Of a DNA stretch of 64,000 nucleotides, positions 29,471 through 38,745 are shown piece by piece. The stretch's first letter is position 1. Every line of letters begins with the position of its first letter. The notes under the pieces were generated by a model. The model was not told the origin of the DNA. It searched no databases and saw nothing but the letters and a program-made list of their open reading frames with translations. Position numbers and translations under genes: made by a program. Origin of the DNA: Sinomonas notoginsengisoli (GTDB lineage Bacteria; Actinomycetota; Actinomycetes; Actinomycetales; Micrococcaceae); contig NZ_JAIZDP010000001.1 of NCBI RefSeq assembly GCF_021554725.1, positions 1,116,001-1,180,000 on the forward strand, read 5' to 3'.

Positions 29471-30606
29471 GCGTTCCTCCGGAGCAGTCCAGCGGGGCGC
29501 CCGACCACCTGGCCGGCATCGGGCGCGACAATGACTTCCTGGGCAGCTGCGTACTCTTCGCCCTCGGCCTCGCCCAGCACCACGAGGGATGCCCGCGGGT
29601 CGACGGAACGCTTGAGCACGGCAAGGGCGATCGGCCCCATCTCGTGGTGGAGGGCCGCGGAGGTCACGCGCCCGACCGGCTTGGCGCCCGCGTCGGAGCC
29701 AACGCCGAGGACCACCTCGCTTCCGGCCGCAGGCAGGGTGTGAGCCGATCCGTCGAGCTGGAGCAGCGTGAGGCGCCGCGGCGGATGCCCCAGATTGTGC
29801 ACGCGGGCCACGGTCTCCTGGCCCTTGTAGCAGCCCTTGGAGAGGTGGACGGCAGTACGGAGGAGGTCGAGTTCGTGCGGGATCGTGCGCTCATCCGTCT
29901 CGACGCCCCACCGGGGCCGCCAGGCAGCGATGCGGAGGGCCTCGGACGCCATGGTGCCTGCGAGCCCCACGCCGTCGGCCCCCAGTGCGGAAACCGCCTC
30001 GCCAACCCGGCCCTGTTCGACCACGTGCTCGAACCACGGCCGGTCGAGCCCCGGATGGTGGGCGTCGTCGATGGCCGCGTAGCTGTAGCCGCCGGGTGCA
30101 ATGTGCGGCCACGGATCGGCCCAGACGAGGGGACGGCCGTGCGGCCCGAAGGGGTCGAGGGCGTTCAGTCGCCGGGTCGCGCCGAGCACGGCCCAGCGGT
30201 CCGATGCGTTCTCAATCTCGACGCGCAGCATGAACTTCATCGACTCAAGCCATGCGGCGAGGCCCTCGGCCTCCCCGTGCTCGACGAGGAGCCACGCCCG
30301 TTCGCCATCGTCCATGATCCGTGCGTCGAACTCGATGCGCCCGTGGAGGCTCAGCAGGAGCAGTTCGCTGGACTGGCCCGGGGTCAGCTGGGCCACCCGC
30401 TGGGACGAAAGTGTGGTGAGCCACGAGAGGCGGTCGGGCCCGGCGACCGTGACCACGCCTCGGTAGGAGAGGTCGACGACGGCTCGTCCCTGGGCGAGTT
30501 CCCGCTGCTCCCGCATCGGGTCGCCGTAATGCGCGGCGACGCCCTCGTCCGGTCCGTGGGCTGCGACCGCGCCCGGGCGGGTCAATAGTGAGGAGGCGTA
30601 GGTCAT
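29467..30606 (-). CDS. ygfZ: Folate-binding Fe-S cluster repair protein YgfZ
   Basis: 379 residues, GcvT-like fold. It carries the family signature KGCYKGQETVARVHNLG (about residue 253) that includes the conserved cysteine. YgfZ uses tetrahydrofolate in the maintenance of some Fe-S enzymes. ATG codons at 30612 and 30606 are both in frame; GGA six bases before 30606 favours the shorter form. It lies 63 bases downstream of the nitrobindin-like gene and is coupled to the ankyrin gene. Confidence 0.92.
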   Translation of the reverse strand: MTYASSLLTRPGAVAAHGPDEGVAAHYGDPMREQRELAQGRAVVDLSYRGVVTVAGPDRLSWLTTLSSQRVAQLTPGQSSELLLLSLHGRIEFDARIMDDGERAWLLVEHGEAEGLAAWLESMKFMLRVEIENASDRWAVLGATRRLNALDPFGPHGRPLVWADPWPHIAPGGYSYAAIDDAHHPGLDRPWFEHVVEQGRVGEAVSALGADGVGLAGTMASEALRIAAWRPRWGVETDERTIPHELDLLRTAVHLSKGCYKGQETVARVHNLGHPPRRLTLLQLDGSAHTLPAAGSEVVLGVGSDAGAKPVGRVTSAALHHEMGPIALAVLKRSVDPRASLVVLGEAEGEEYAAAQEVIVAPDAGQVVGRPAGLLRRNA

Positions 30607-30669
30607 ATCCATTCCAACGCGTGATGGGGTGATTTCAGTCCCGTGCGACGGCCAGGGCCGCAACGGGGC

Positions 30670-31299
30670 CTACTCGGTCGGCGCTTGGCCCGCGGCCGGA
30701 GCCGAGACCCGCCGCAGGATCGCCGAGGCGTGCGGAGCCAGCGGCTCACCGCCCGCGGCGACGTCCCAGCGCCAGAAGAGGTCCGAGTTGACGAGGCCGA
30801 AGATGCGGGTCGCCGCCTTGTAGTCCCTCGCATGCGCTCCTCGGAGCACCGCATCCGTGCTCAGCTGGATCTGGGGACCCTTGATCTGCCCGTAGTACAG
30901 CTCCGCGATGCTGGCCGGGTGGACGATCGTCACAGTGATGTCGAACCCATCATGGCTGTTGCGCAGCGACTCGACCTCGTCAGCCGAGGTGTAGGCGGGG
31001 ACGATGTCCGGCGGGGTGAGCCCGGGGCCGCCGTCGGCGTCCTGCATGGGCCTGTCGATCTGCCAATAGCCCGCCTCGGTCGAGAGCGGACGGATGCGCT
31101 TCCCGTCTTCGTCCGCGAGCCAGCTCTCGGCGGTGTACTGGAGGTAGGGGAACCCATTGTGGGCGAAGACGACATGCTGGACGAAGTGTTCGTCGTCACC
31201 CTCTCCTGCTCCGAGGCGGCCCCGTCCTTCCCACTCCCCGATGAGCCACGACAGCGGGACGAGTTCGGGGGTCAGGCCGGACGGAATCTCGATGGGCAC
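30670..31299 (-). CDS. Nitrobindin-like haem-binding beta-barrel (FABP/DUF1794) protein
   Basis: 209 residues beginning VPIEIPSGLTPELVPLSWL. LSWLIGEWEGRGRL is the GxWxGxG motif that starts the nitrobindin barrel, and the candidate proximal haem His is in YYGQ...AHARDYKAA or the late barrel. Nitrobindins bind ferric haem and may scavenge peroxynitrite. GTG start with GAAGGAA six bases upstream. It follows a 37-codon membrane peptide gene and precedes ygfZ. Confidence 0.88.
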   Translation of the reverse strand: MPIEIPSGLTPELVPLSWLIGEWEGRGRLGAGEGDDEHFVQHVVFAHNGFPYLQYTAESWLADEDGKRIRPLSTEAGYWQIDRPMQDADGGPGLTPPDIVPAYTSADEVESLRNSHDGFDITVTIVHPASIAELYYGQIKGPQIQLSTDAVLRGAHARDYKAATRIFGLVNSDLFWRWDVAAGGEPLAPHASAILRRVSAPAAGQAPTE

Positions 31300-31337
31300 G
31301 TGCAGTTCCTTCGCCGAAGGGATCTTCGCGTCAGGTC

Positions 31338-31451
31338 TCAGCGCTGGCCGTGGAACAGCTTCCAGATGACGAGGCCGGCGAACCAGGCCATAGCCACCGC
31401 GGTCACGGCAAGGAGGACGATGAAGAAGACCTCGAAGGCAAAAACGCTCAT
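31338..31451 (-). CDS. 37-residue single-pass membrane peptide
   Basis: MSVFAFEVFFIVLLAVTAVA begins a hydrophobic helix that ends at WKLFHGQR, a basic cytoplasmic tail. It is encoded 38 bases upstream of the nitrobindin-like gene on the same strand, so it probably shares the transcript. The ribosome site (GATGGCG) is weak. The clean membrane-helix pattern and position support coding, but no function is known. Confidence 0.6.
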   Translation of the reverse strand: MSVFAFEVFFIVLLAVTAVAMAWFAGLVIWKLFHGQR

Positions 31452-31531
31452 AACGCCATCGTAGTGCCTCCCAGGGGCGCGACAGGCGTGAGGGCCGCCA
31501 CACCACGCGCTCGCCGCCCACTGCCCATGGC

Positions 31532-32278
31532 TCAGACCACGAGCATGCGGTCCAAGAAGTACGCGATCGCACCCACTGCGAACGCCGGCGCGAGGCCCAG
31601 GGCCACGAACCCCGCCGTAGCAACCCGATCCGACCGGGTGCTGTTCAGAGCGCGGAAGGCGGCGAGCACCGCCCCGATCAGGACCCCCGCAAGGGTGGCC
31701 GGCAGTACCGCGATGTCCGCGAGGACAAGCCCTGCCAGCGGGGCCGCGAGGCCGGCGAACACAATGGTCAGCGGTGCCACGATGGTGTCCGGCCACCGGA
31801 TCATCCCGATCAGGAGCGCCACCACCGTGCTGATCGCGGCGACTAGGAGCATGGAGCCCGCCCCGGTGTGACGCGCCGTCGCGATCCACCCCGCACCAAG
31901 GCCGCAGAGGAGCACTCCCGCGCTCGCGCCGAAGGCCGACTCGAGCCGGTGGCTCTGCCCAGTGCCGCGTACGAGCTGGACCAGCACAACGGCCATGACT
32001 CCGACCGCGATCGCGAGTGGCGTCCAGACGAGGTACTCGGGACCCGGCACGAAGGCCGCCGCCGCAGCCGAGGCGATGCCTGCCAGCGCGACGACCGTCC
32101 CATTGGTCTTCTTCGCCGGAATACCCAGGAAGTACGGCCACCCGAGCCCCACCGCGACGGCGACCACGGCCGCACCGATGAACTGCACCGCCGGGCCGCC
32201 AAGACTCGATCCCACCGCGACCGCGATGCCGGCGATCGCCACAGTGCCAGCCGCAACGGAGCGCACCCATGCTTTCAC
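31532..32278 (-). CDS. Multi-pass membrane protein of unknown function
   Basis: 248 residues with about eight membrane helices of Ala/Val/Gly and no large soluble domain. An internal AKKTNGTVVALAGIASA and an RGTGQSHRLESAFGASAG loop are the only polar segments. The family was not recognised; similar proteins are common in Micrococcaceae. It is divergent from glnR with about 140 bases between the likely promoters. Confidence 0.75.
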   Translation of the reverse strand: MKAWVRSVAAGTVAIAGIAVAVGSSLGGPAVQFIGAAVVAVAVGLGWPYFLGIPAKKTNGTVVALAGIASAAAAAFVPGPEYLVWTPLAIAVGVMAVVLVQLVRGTGQSHRLESAFGASAGVLLCGLGAGWIATARHTGAGSMLLVAAISTVVALLIGMIRWPDTIVAPLTIVFAGLAAPLAGLVLADIAVLPATLAGVLIGAVLAAFRALNSTRSDRVATAGFVALGLAPAFAVGAIAYFLDRMLVV

Positions 32279-32420
32279 AGCGCGGCCCCCCGTCCGGTGC
32301 CTCCGGTCGTGCCAGCCATCGCGCCCCGTGGAGTCCCGAGATCGGTGTTAGTCACCCTGTCATCCTGCCTCACTGCGGCCCTTGTGTGACGCAGGCCCCG
32401 GTGCACGCGGCCGCGGCACC

Positions 32421-32426
32421 TATAAT
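32421..32426 (+). promoter_or_regulatory. -10 element TATAAT of glnR
   Basis: A perfect TATAAT, rare in this GC-rich DNA, 58 bases before the glnR start. No good -35 lies 17 bases upstream, so an activator or an alternative spacing may be involved. Confidence 0.6.
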
Positions 32427-32483
32427 CATTCGTCATATGCACCCCTGCCCGACGCCGTGCAGACAGATCCTGACGGAGGAACC

Positions 32484-33179
32484 ATGTCGCACATCCTGCT
32501 CCTGACGAACGCCACCGGTTCGTCCGTGGACATCCTCCCGGCGCTCGAGCTGCTCAATCACCGCGTCCACATCCTTCCCGCCGAGCCCACCGCCCTCCTC
32601 GACGCGGACCCGTCCGACGTCATCTTCCTCGATGCCCGCAAGGACCTCGTGGGCTCGCGCTCGCTCACGCAGCTCCTGCGGGCCACCGGACTCAGTTCAC
32701 CGTTGATCCTGATTCTCACCGAAGGCGGCATGGCGGCCGTGTCCTCGGCCTGGAGCGTCGACGACATCGTGCTCGATTCTGCTGGCCCTGCCGAGGTCGA
32801 GGCCCGGATCCGCCTCGCCGTCTCGCGCGCCGCGACCGCGGAGGAGCCCGAGACGGAGATCCGCGCCGCCGGCGTCATCATCGACGAGGCAAGCTACACG
32901 GCCAAGGTCAACGGAGAGGCGCTCAACCTCACGTTCAAGGAGTTCGAGCTCCTCAAGTACCTCGCCCAGCACCCGGGACGCGTGTTCACACGCCAGCAGC
33001 TGCTGACCGAGGTGTGGGGCTATGACTACTACGGCGGCACCCGCACCGTGGACGTGCACGTGCGGCGGCTCCGCGCGAAGCTCGGCACCGACCACGAGGG
33101 CCTCATCGGCACCGTCCGGAACGTCGGCTACCGGCTCACTCTCACGCGCCTGGCGGAGGACGAGCTCAGCGAGGCCTGA
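32484..33179 (+). CDS. glnR: GlnR-type nitrogen response regulator (OmpR family)
   Basis: 231 residues. It matches actinobacterial GlnR throughout: [55 protein letters not shown] and a winged helix with [20 protein letters not shown] and [14 protein letters not shown]. GlnR is an atypical orphan regulator that controls ammonium, nitrate and glutamine genes. No kinase gene is adjacent, as expected. GGAGGAACC precedes the ATG. The nar operon and other nitrogen genes are candidate targets. Confidence 0.93.
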   Translation: MSHILLLTNATGSSVDILPALELLNHRVHILPAEPTALLDADPSDVIFLDARKDLVGSRSLTQLLRATGLSSPLILILTEGGMAAVSSAWSVDDIVLDSAGPAEVEARIRLAVSRAATAEEPETEIRAAGVIIDEASYTAKVNGEALNLTFKEFELLKYLAQHPGRVFTRQQLLTEVWGYDYYGGTRTVDVHVRRLRAKLGTDHEGLIGTVRNVGYRLTLTRLAEDELSEA

Positions 33180-33193
33180 TCCTCGGGAGGTGC

Positions 33194-33961
33194 TCAGGTC
33201 CGCGGCGGCAGCTGCCTCACGAGCGGCGCCGACCTCCCGACACGGTTCTCGATGCTGAAGTTCGTCAGCGTGGGCAGGTAGCGGTCGTCCGAGTACTCGA
33301 CGGCGCGTCCGGCCGAGTCGTAGGTGGTGCGCCGTTCTCGCAGCAGCGGGGCGCCGGTGCCGATGCCGAGGATCTGCGCATCGGCGGTCGAGGCCGCCAC
33401 GGCATCGATCGTGTGGTGCGCGCGGTCGAGCGAGATCCCGCGTTCGTGCAGGAACTCGAAGACCGACCCGGACTCGGCGTCGAAGTCGAACAGCAGCCTG
33501 CCCACGTCCAGCGCGAACGAGCTGCGCTCGAGCATCGCCGCTTCCCCGTCGAGCAGCCGCAGCCTGAGGATGTCCACGACCTGCGCGCCATCGGGCAGGC
33601 CGAGGGCACAGCATGCCTCGGCGCTCGCCTCCCGCCGGGCCACCTCGAGCGTGCGCTGTCCCGGTTTCAGGTTCTGCGCATGGGCCCACTCGGTGAAGGA
33701 GAGGAAGGTCGAGAAGGGCTGCGACTTCGCCCCTGAGCGCACGATGGGCCGACGTCCGCGGCCCCCGAACAGGAGGCCCTCGTCGCGGAGGGCCGTGAGC
33801 GCCTGGCGCACGGTGCCGCGGGAGACCCCGAACTCGCTGCTGAGTGCGGCTTCGCTCGGCAGGCTCGTCCCGGCGCGCCAGCGCCCGGACGAGATCCGGC
33901 CGCGTATCTCCGCCTCGAGCTGCCGGTGCAGCGGCGGCTGCGGTCCGGTCTCTGGGGGCAT
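33194..33961 (-). CDS. GntR-family regulator, HutC subfamily
   Basis: 255 residues. The N-terminal winged helix (QLEAEIRGRISSGRWRAGTS, LSSEFGVSRGTVRQALTAL) is followed by a UTRA ligand-binding domain (residues about 100-250). It is convergent with glnR. The inverted repeat at 33963-33978, two bases before its ATG, is a plausible autoregulatory operator. The ligand is unknown, as no catabolic gene is adjacent. Confidence 0.9.
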   Translation of the reverse strand: MPPETGPQPPLHRQLEAEIRGRISSGRWRAGTSLPSEAALSSEFGVSRGTVRQALTALRDEGLLFGGRGRRPIVRSGAKSQPFSTFLSFTEWAHAQNLKPGQRTLEVARREASAEACCALGLPDGAQVVDILRLRLLDGEAAMLERSSFALDVGRLLFDFDAESGSVFEFLHERGISLDRAHHTIDAVAASTADAQILGIGTGAPLLRERRTTYDSAGRAVEYSDDRYLPTLTNFSIENRVGRSAPLVRQLPPRT

Positions 33962-33962
33962 A

Positions 33963-33978
33963 ACTTGAGCGTACAAGT
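33963..33978. promoter_or_regulatory. Inverted repeat at the GntR start, likely operator
   Basis: ACTTG-AGCGTA-CAAGT, perfect 5-bp arms with a six-base centre, directly upstream of the GntR ATG. Its TTGTAC core also occurs in the tandem repeats 85-130 bases further upstream. Confidence 0.55.
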
Positions 33979-34062
33979 GGGTTGGGACGTCACCGGCGGA
34001 ATCAAGCCGAAGGCGGGTGAACACTTGGCGAACAATGGGCAACGGCCCACCTCGACTGCTCA

Positions 34063-34107
34063 TGCTGTCTGTACAACTGCTGTCTGTACAACTGCCGTCT
34101 GCACACC
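34063..34107. repeat. Three 15-bp tandem repeats
   Basis: TGCTGTCTGTACAAC twice (34063-34077, 34078-34092) then the degenerate TGCCGTCTGCACACC (34093-34107). Each copy contains the TGTACA palindrome. Likely a regulator-binding array upstream of the GntR gene. Confidence 0.75.
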
Positions 34108-34158
34108 CGAATAGTGGAGCGACGGCGTCTGGCACCGTCCCCGAAGACGGGGAACGCG

Positions 34159-34190
34159 CGAGGGCCCCGCAGAGCAGTGCGGGGCCCTCG
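34159..34190 (+). terminator. Rho-independent terminator in the GntR/mshD spacer
   Basis: CGAGGGCCCCGC / GCGGGGCCCTCG, 12-bp perfect stem with an eight-base loop, followed by TCTT on the plus strand. No plus-strand gene precedes it, so it may end a small RNA or the read-through of glnR. Confidence 0.8.
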
Positions 34191-34334
34191 TCTTACTGTG
34201 GAGGACATACGGGTCGAACGTATCAAGCCACCCCACTGGTGGATCCCCCTTGGCCGCCGATCTCGGCGGCAGATGACGACTGTACCCGAGCATGACGGCC
34301 CGGGCAAACCGCTGCCTATTCGCGTGCCGTTCGC

Positions 34335-34340
34335 TAGCCT
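34335..34340 (+). promoter_or_regulatory. -10 element (TAGCCT), leaderless promoter of mshD
   Basis: TAGCCT is followed by seven bases and then the ATG, so transcription should begin at or next to the start codon. No ribosome site exists upstream of this ATG. Confidence 0.55.
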
Positions 34341-34347
34341 GTCTCCC

Positions 34348-35352
34348 ATGACCAGCGCATACCCGCAGGATTGGCCAGTCACAGTCGTCGAGGGACGCGT
34401 TCCGCAGGCGCTGTGGACCGAGATCCGGGCGCTGCTGGACGCCGCCGAGGACTCGGACGGCAACCCGCCCCTGTCCGAGCAGACCACGGTGCTCCTCCGG
34501 TCACCCGACACCCATTCGGAAGAGGTGCTCACTGTGGCGGTCCATGCGCTCGACGACACCTCGGGCTCGTCCGCCCCCGAGGACCTGGCAGGCCTCGCGG
34601 CCATCGCCTTCGGACCCGACGACGTGGGGGTAGCCGAGCTGGCCGTCCACCCCAACTACCGCAACCAGGGAGTGGGCATGCGCATCGTCGAGGCCATCCT
34701 GGAGCTGCGCGGGGCCCGGGGCCTCGAGGACCTCAGGGCCTGGTCACACGGCAACCACGAGGCGGCCGCCGAGCTCGCCGCCCACTACGGGTTCGTCCCG
34801 GAGCGCGAGCTATGGAAGATGGTGCTCGTGCGCCACGCCCATGAGGACACCCCGCCCCTGCCGGAGGACGTGAAGATCCGCACTTTCGTCCTCGGCCGGG
34901 ACGAGGAGCCGTGGCTCGCCGCCAACCGCGCCGCGTTCGCGCACCACCCCGAGCAGGGACAGCTGCGCCGCAGCGACCTCGAGGCACGCATGGCAGAGGA
35001 GTGGTTCGACCCGAAGGGCTTCTTCCTCGCCGTCGACGGCGCCGATCGCATCCTCGGCTTCCACTGGACCAAAGTCCACCCCGCCCATGGCGAGCACCGA
35101 GCGCTCGGCGAGGTGTACGCCGTCGGAGTCGTCCCCGAGGCGCAGGGCCGCGGCCTGGGCAAGGCACTCACGCTCCACGGCATCGACTACCTGCACTCCC
35201 TCGGTTTGGTCACGGTGATGCTGTACACCGACGCTGACAACCAGCCCGCGGTGGCAATGTACCGTCGGCTCGGGTTCACGCTGTGGGACAAGGACGTCCT
35301 GTACAGGGGGCCGGCGCCCGCCGAGGACGGGCCGTCGGAGCGGCGCCCCTAG
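34348..35352 (+). CDS. mshD: Mycothiol synthase
   Basis: 334 residues with two GNAT domains. The N-terminal one has AVHPNYRNQGVGMRIVEAI, the C-terminal one VGVVPEAQGRGLGKALTLHG, both acetyl-CoA loops, and AMYRRLGFTLWDKDVLY closes the second. It acetylates the Cys amine of Cys-GlcN-Ins in the last step of mycothiol synthesis, a thiol found only in actinobacteria. The start follows a -10 box by seven bases. It heads the ppk1-mutT1-thyA run. Confidence 0.93.
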   Translation: MTSAYPQDWPVTVVEGRVPQALWTEIRALLDAAEDSDGNPPLSEQTTVLLRSPDTHSEEVLTVAVHALDDTSGSSAPEDLAGLAAIAFGPDDVGVAELAVHPNYRNQGVGMRIVEAILELRGARGLEDLRAWSHGNHEAAAELAAHYGFVPERELWKMVLVRHAHEDTPPLPEDVKIRTFVLGRDEEPWLAANRAAFAHHPEQGQLRRSDLEARMAEEWFDPKGFFLAVDGADRILGFHWTKVHPAHGEHRALGEVYAVGVVPEAQGRGLGKALTLHGIDYLHSLGLVTVMLYTDADNQPAVAMYRRLGFTLWDKDVLYRGPAPAEDGPSERRP

Positions 35353-35400
35353 TAGGGTTGGACCAGAATCAGACCCGCCACACACGCTCGGGGAGGAACC

Positions 35401-37761
35401 ATGACTGAAGCCGCCCGGGACCAGAGCACCGCCTCTGCGCCCCGCCCCTCCGTGGCCGTCACACCCGGATTGACGCACGACGGCGCCCCCTCGCCGGCCG
35501 CCGTCCCCTCCCCCGCCGCCGCAGCCGCATCAGCCGCCACCGCGCCGTCGTCCGTATGGGCCCCTGCCCGCACCGGCGTGTTCGGGTCCTCCGAAGTCCC
35601 TGCCGCGCGCGCCACCGAGGACCGCATCTACATCCCCGAAGCCGTCCCGAGCCTCGCTCCGGAGGGCGAGCACGGCCCGGACCGCTTCCTCGACCGAGAA
35701 CTGAGCTGGCTCGCGTTCAATGCGCGCGTCCTCGAACTCGCCGAGGACCCAGACCTGTTCCTCCTCGAGCGGGTCAGCTTCCTCTCGATCTTCGCGTCGA
35801 ATCTGGACGAGTTCTTCATGGTCCGCGTAGCCGGACTCAAACGGCGCATCGCCACCGGCCTGGCCGTCCCCTCCCCCGCCGGGCTGAGCCCGCAGGAGGT
35901 CTTCGACCAGATCTCGGAAGCAGCGCACGTGCTCCAGGAGCGCCACAGCCTCTTGTTCTCACAGCAGATCCGCCCAGCCCTCGCGGAGGCGGGGATCCGC
36001 CTCGTCTCGTGGGAGGACCTCAGCGACACAGAGCACGAGCAGCTCACCACGCTGTTCTCCGAGCAGGTCTTCCCGATCCTGACCCCGCTCGCGCTGGACC
36101 CGGCCCACCCGTTCCCCTACATCTCCGGCCTCTCGCTCAACCTCGCAGTAATCGTCCGCAATCCGGTCAGTGAGAAGGAGCTGTTCGCCCGGCTCAAGGT
36201 TCCGGACCAGCTGCCCCGGCTCATCGCCGTGGACGGCCAGCGTGCGGGCAGCCGGCGCAGCGCACGCTTCATCCCGCTCGAGGACCTCATCGCGGTCCAC
36301 CTCGACCAGCTCTTCCCCGGAATGGAGGTGCTCGAGCACCACACCTTCCGGGTGACCCGCAACGAGGACCTCGAGGTCGAGGAGGACGACGCCGAAAACC
36401 TCCTCCAGGCACTCGAGAAGGAACTCCTGCGTCGACGCTTCGGGCCGCCGGTGCGCCTCGAGGTCACCACGGACATCAGCCCGAACGTCCTGGCCCTGCT
36501 CGTGCGCGAGCTCGGAGTCGAGGAGCCCGAGGTGTACTCGCTCCCGGCGCCCCTGGACCTGCGCGGCCTGTCCGTGGTCGCCGGGATCGACCGCCCAGAG
36601 CTGCACTACCCGAAGCAGCTCGCCCACACCTCCCGGTTCCTCAATGAGTCCGAGACGTCCAAGGCCGCGGACGTCTTCGCCGCCATGCGCCGCCGCGACA
36701 TCCTCCTGCACCACCCCTACGACTCGTTCTCGACCTCCGTCCAGGCGTTCCTCGAGCAGGCCGCGGCGGACCCGAGGGTCCAGGCGATCAAGCAGACCCT
36801 GTACCGCACGTCCGGTGACTCACCGATCGTCGACGCCCTCATCGACGCCGCCGAGGCCGGCAAGCAGGTCCTGGCGCTCGTGGAGATCAAGGCGCGCTTC
36901 GACGAGCAGGCCAACATCTCGTGGGCACGCAAGCTCGAGCAGGCCGGCGTCCACGTCGTGTACGGGATCGTGGGACTCAAAACGCACTGCAAGCTCTCCC
37001 TCGTGGTGCGCCAGGAGAAGGACGGGCTGCGCCGCTACTGCCACATCGGCACCGGAAACTACCACCCGCGCACCGCCCGGTACTACGAGGACCTGGGCCT
37101 CCTTACCTGCGACGAGCAGGTGGGCGACGACCTCTCCAAGCTGTTCAACCAGCTCTCCGGCTACGCGCCAAAGTCCACGTTCAAGCGGCTCCTCGTGGCG
37201 CCGCGCTCAGTGCGCTCCGGGCTGATCGACCGCATCGAGACCGAGATCCGCAACGCGAGGGCCGGCCTTCGGGCGCGCGTGATCATCAAGGTCAACTCGA
37301 TGGTCGACGAGGCCGTCATCGACTCCCTCTACAGGGCCTCCCAGGCAGGGGTGAAGGTCGACATCATCGTTCGCGGCATCTGCGCCCTCCGCCCGGGCGT
37401 GCCGGGCCTGAGCGAGAACGTGACGGTCCGCTCGATCCTCGGCCGCTTCCTCGAGCATTCCCGGGTCTTCGCCTTCGCCAATGGCGGCAATCCCGTGGTG
37501 TACATCGGCTCCGCAGACATGATGCACCGCAACCTGGACCGCCGAGTGGAGGCCCTCGTGCAGCTGCGGAACCGCGAGGACATCGCCGACCTCATCGCCC
37601 TTCTGGACCGATACCTCGCCCCGACCACCTCATCCTGGCACCTGGGCCGCGAGGGCCATTGGACACGGCACCACCTCGATGAGGCAGGGCACCCACTCGA
37701 GGACATCCAGTCCTGGCTCCTCGCGTCCCGCGCCCGGCAGCGAGCCACAAGCCTCCGCTGA
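35401..37761 (+). CDS. ppk1: Polyphosphate kinase 1
   Basis: 786 residues. A disordered Ala/Pro-rich stretch (1-75) precedes the PPK N domain ([19 protein letters not shown]), then the catalytic PLD-like domains with [19 protein letters not shown], the autophosphorylated His in [17 protein letters not shown] and [17 protein letters not shown] at the end. It makes long-chain polyphosphate from ATP reversibly. GGGGAGGAACC gives a strong ribosome site. The stop overlaps the next ATG (TGATG). Confidence 0.97.
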   Translation: MTEAARDQSTASAPRPSVAVTPGLTHDGAPSPAAVPSPAAAAASAATAPSSVWAPARTGVFGSSEVPAARATEDRIYIPEAVPSLAPEGEHGPDRFLDRELSWLAFNARVLELAEDPDLFLLERVSFLSIFASNLDEFFMVRVAGLKRRIATGLAVPSPAGLSPQEVFDQISEAAHVLQERHSLLFSQQIRPALAEAGIRLVSWEDLSDTEHEQLTTLFSEQVFPILTPLALDPAHPFPYISGLSLNLAVIVRNPVSEKELFARLKVPDQLPRLIAVDGQRAGSRRSARFIPLEDLIAVHLDQLFPGMEVLEHHTFRVTRNEDLEVEEDDAENLLQALEKELLRRRFGPPVRLEVTTDISPNVLALLVRELGVEEPEVYSLPAPLDLRGLSVVAGIDRPELHYPKQLAHTSRFLNESETSKAADVFAAMRRRDILLHHPYDSFSTSVQAFLEQAAADPRVQAIKQTLYRTSGDSPIVDALIDAAEAGKQVLALVEIKARFDEQANISWARKLEQAGVHVVYGIVGLKTHCKLSLVVRQEKDGLRRYCHIGTGNYHPRTARYYEDLGLLTCDEQVGDDLSKLFNQLSGYAPKSTFKRLLVAPRSVRSGLIDRIETEIRNARAGLRARVIIKVNSMVDEAVIDSLYRASQAGVKVDIIVRGICALRPGVPGLSENVTVRSILGRFLEHSRVFAFANGGNPVVYIGSADMMHRNLDRRVEALVQLRNREDIADLIALLDRYLAPTTSSWHLGREGHWTRHHLDEAGHPLEDIQSWLLASRARQRATSLR

Positions 37762-38735
37762 TGACGGACACCCCGGTCGAGGACCAGGCCGAACACCCCG
37801 GCGAGCCGATCGCCGTCCACGCCGCAGGGACCATCCCCTGGCGGCGTGACGCGGACCGGCTCGAGGTCCTGCTCATCCACCGTCCCCGCTACGACGACTG
37901 GTCCTGGCCCAAGGGCAAGCTCGACCCCGGGGAGACGCTCCCCGAGTGCGCCCTGCGCGAAGCGCGGGAGGAGATCGGGGTCGACGCCCGCTTGGGCCTC
38001 CCCCTGCCGACCACCCACTACCGCGTCTCGGCCGGCCTCAAGGCCGTCAGCTATTGGGCGCAGCAGCTCAACGGCAGCGCGCGTGCGCGGCCCGACGGAG
38101 TGGAAGTCGACCAGACCCACTGGTGCAGCCCCGAGGAGGCCGCGCTCCTGCTGAGCAACCAGGTGGACGCCGAGCCGCTCGAGGCGCTCGTCGAGGCGCA
38201 CCGCAACGGCACCCTCGCGACCCGTCCACTCATCCTCCTGCGCCACGCCAAGGCCAAGCCCCGAAGCTCGTGGACCAAGGCCGAGGGCGACCGGACGCTC
38301 GCAGCGAGCGGTGTCCGGCAGGCACAGGCCGTGGGACGGCTCCTCACGGTGTGGAAGCCCCTCCGAGTCGCGACGAGCCCGTGGCGCCGCTGCATCGACA
38401 CGGTGCTGCCGTATGTGCGGGCATCCCCGGACAAGGTCAAGATCCGACTTGTCGAGGACCTCACCGAGCACCGCGCGGCGAGGCGACCGCGGAAGGCCGC
38501 CGCCGCCGTCGTGCGTCTGTTCGACAAGGGCAAGCCCGCCCTGATCTGCACGCACCGCCCGGTGCTGCCGACTCTCCTGGACGAGTTCCGGACGTTCCTC
38601 GACCCGGGCCTCGCCTCGAAGCTGCCCACGTCCGATCCGTACCTGGCCCCCGGCGAGCTCATCGTGTTCCACGTGCCCGTCGAGGATCCGGCGCGCGTCG
38701 TGGCGCTCGAACAGATGAAGCCCTATGACGACTAG
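37761..38735 (+). CDS. Nudix hydrolase fused to a histidine phosphatase (MutT1-like)
   Basis: 324 residues. Residues 10-140 form a Nudix domain with [14 protein letters not shown] and REAREEIGV, the full Nudix box. Residues 150-300 form a phosphoglycerate-mutase-like domain with [12 protein letters not shown] (phospho-His) and [14 protein letters not shown]. Mycobacterial MutT1 has this fusion and hydrolyses 8-oxo-GTP and diadenosine polyphosphates. It is translationally coupled to ppk1; the pairing suggests polyphosphate or dinucleotide turnover. Confidence 0.92.
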   Translation: MTDTPVEDQAEHPGEPIAVHAAGTIPWRRDADRLEVLLIHRPRYDDWSWPKGKLDPGETLPECALREAREEIGVDARLGLPLPTTHYRVSAGLKAVSYWAQQLNGSARARPDGVEVDQTHWCSPEEAALLLSNQVDAEPLEALVEAHRNGTLATRPLILLRHAKAKPRSSWTKAEGDRTLAASGVRQAQAVGRLLTVWKPLRVATSPWRRCIDTVLPYVRASPDKVKIRLVEDLTEHRAARRPRKAAAAVVRLFDKGKPALICTHRPVLPTLLDEFRTFLDPGLASKLPTSDPYLAPGELIVFHVPVEDPARVVALEQMKPYDD

Positions 38736-38738
38736 GCT
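38733..38738 (+). promoter_or_regulatory. -10 element (TAGGCT), leaderless promoter of thyA
   Basis: TAGGCT, whose first three bases are the stop of the Nudix fusion gene, lies seven bases before the thyA ATG. No ribosome site is present before this ATG. Confidence 0.5.
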
Positions 38739-38745
38739 GGATGCC

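Larger units (their letters stand above)
33962..34347. other. Structured intergenic region before mshD
   Basis: 386 bases without a credible gene. It holds the GntR inverted repeat (33963-33978), a 15-bp tandem repeat (34063-34107), hairpin CCCCG-N4-CGGGG (34138-34150), a terminator (34159-34190), and three more stem-loops at about 34205-34273: ATACG-N7-CGTAT, CCACC-N5-GGTGG and GCCGCC-N6-GGCGGC. The mshD -10 box is at its right end. Confidence 0.6.

Noticed and set aside
34200-34285. Complete class II or Sec tRNA
   Set aside because: T-arm and variable-arm-like stems exist, but no anticodon arm or pairing 5' acceptor strand could be found.
34017-34295. 92-codon plus-strand ORF upstream of mshD
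   Set aside because: It runs through tandem repeats and a terminator, has no ribosome site and looks non-coding.
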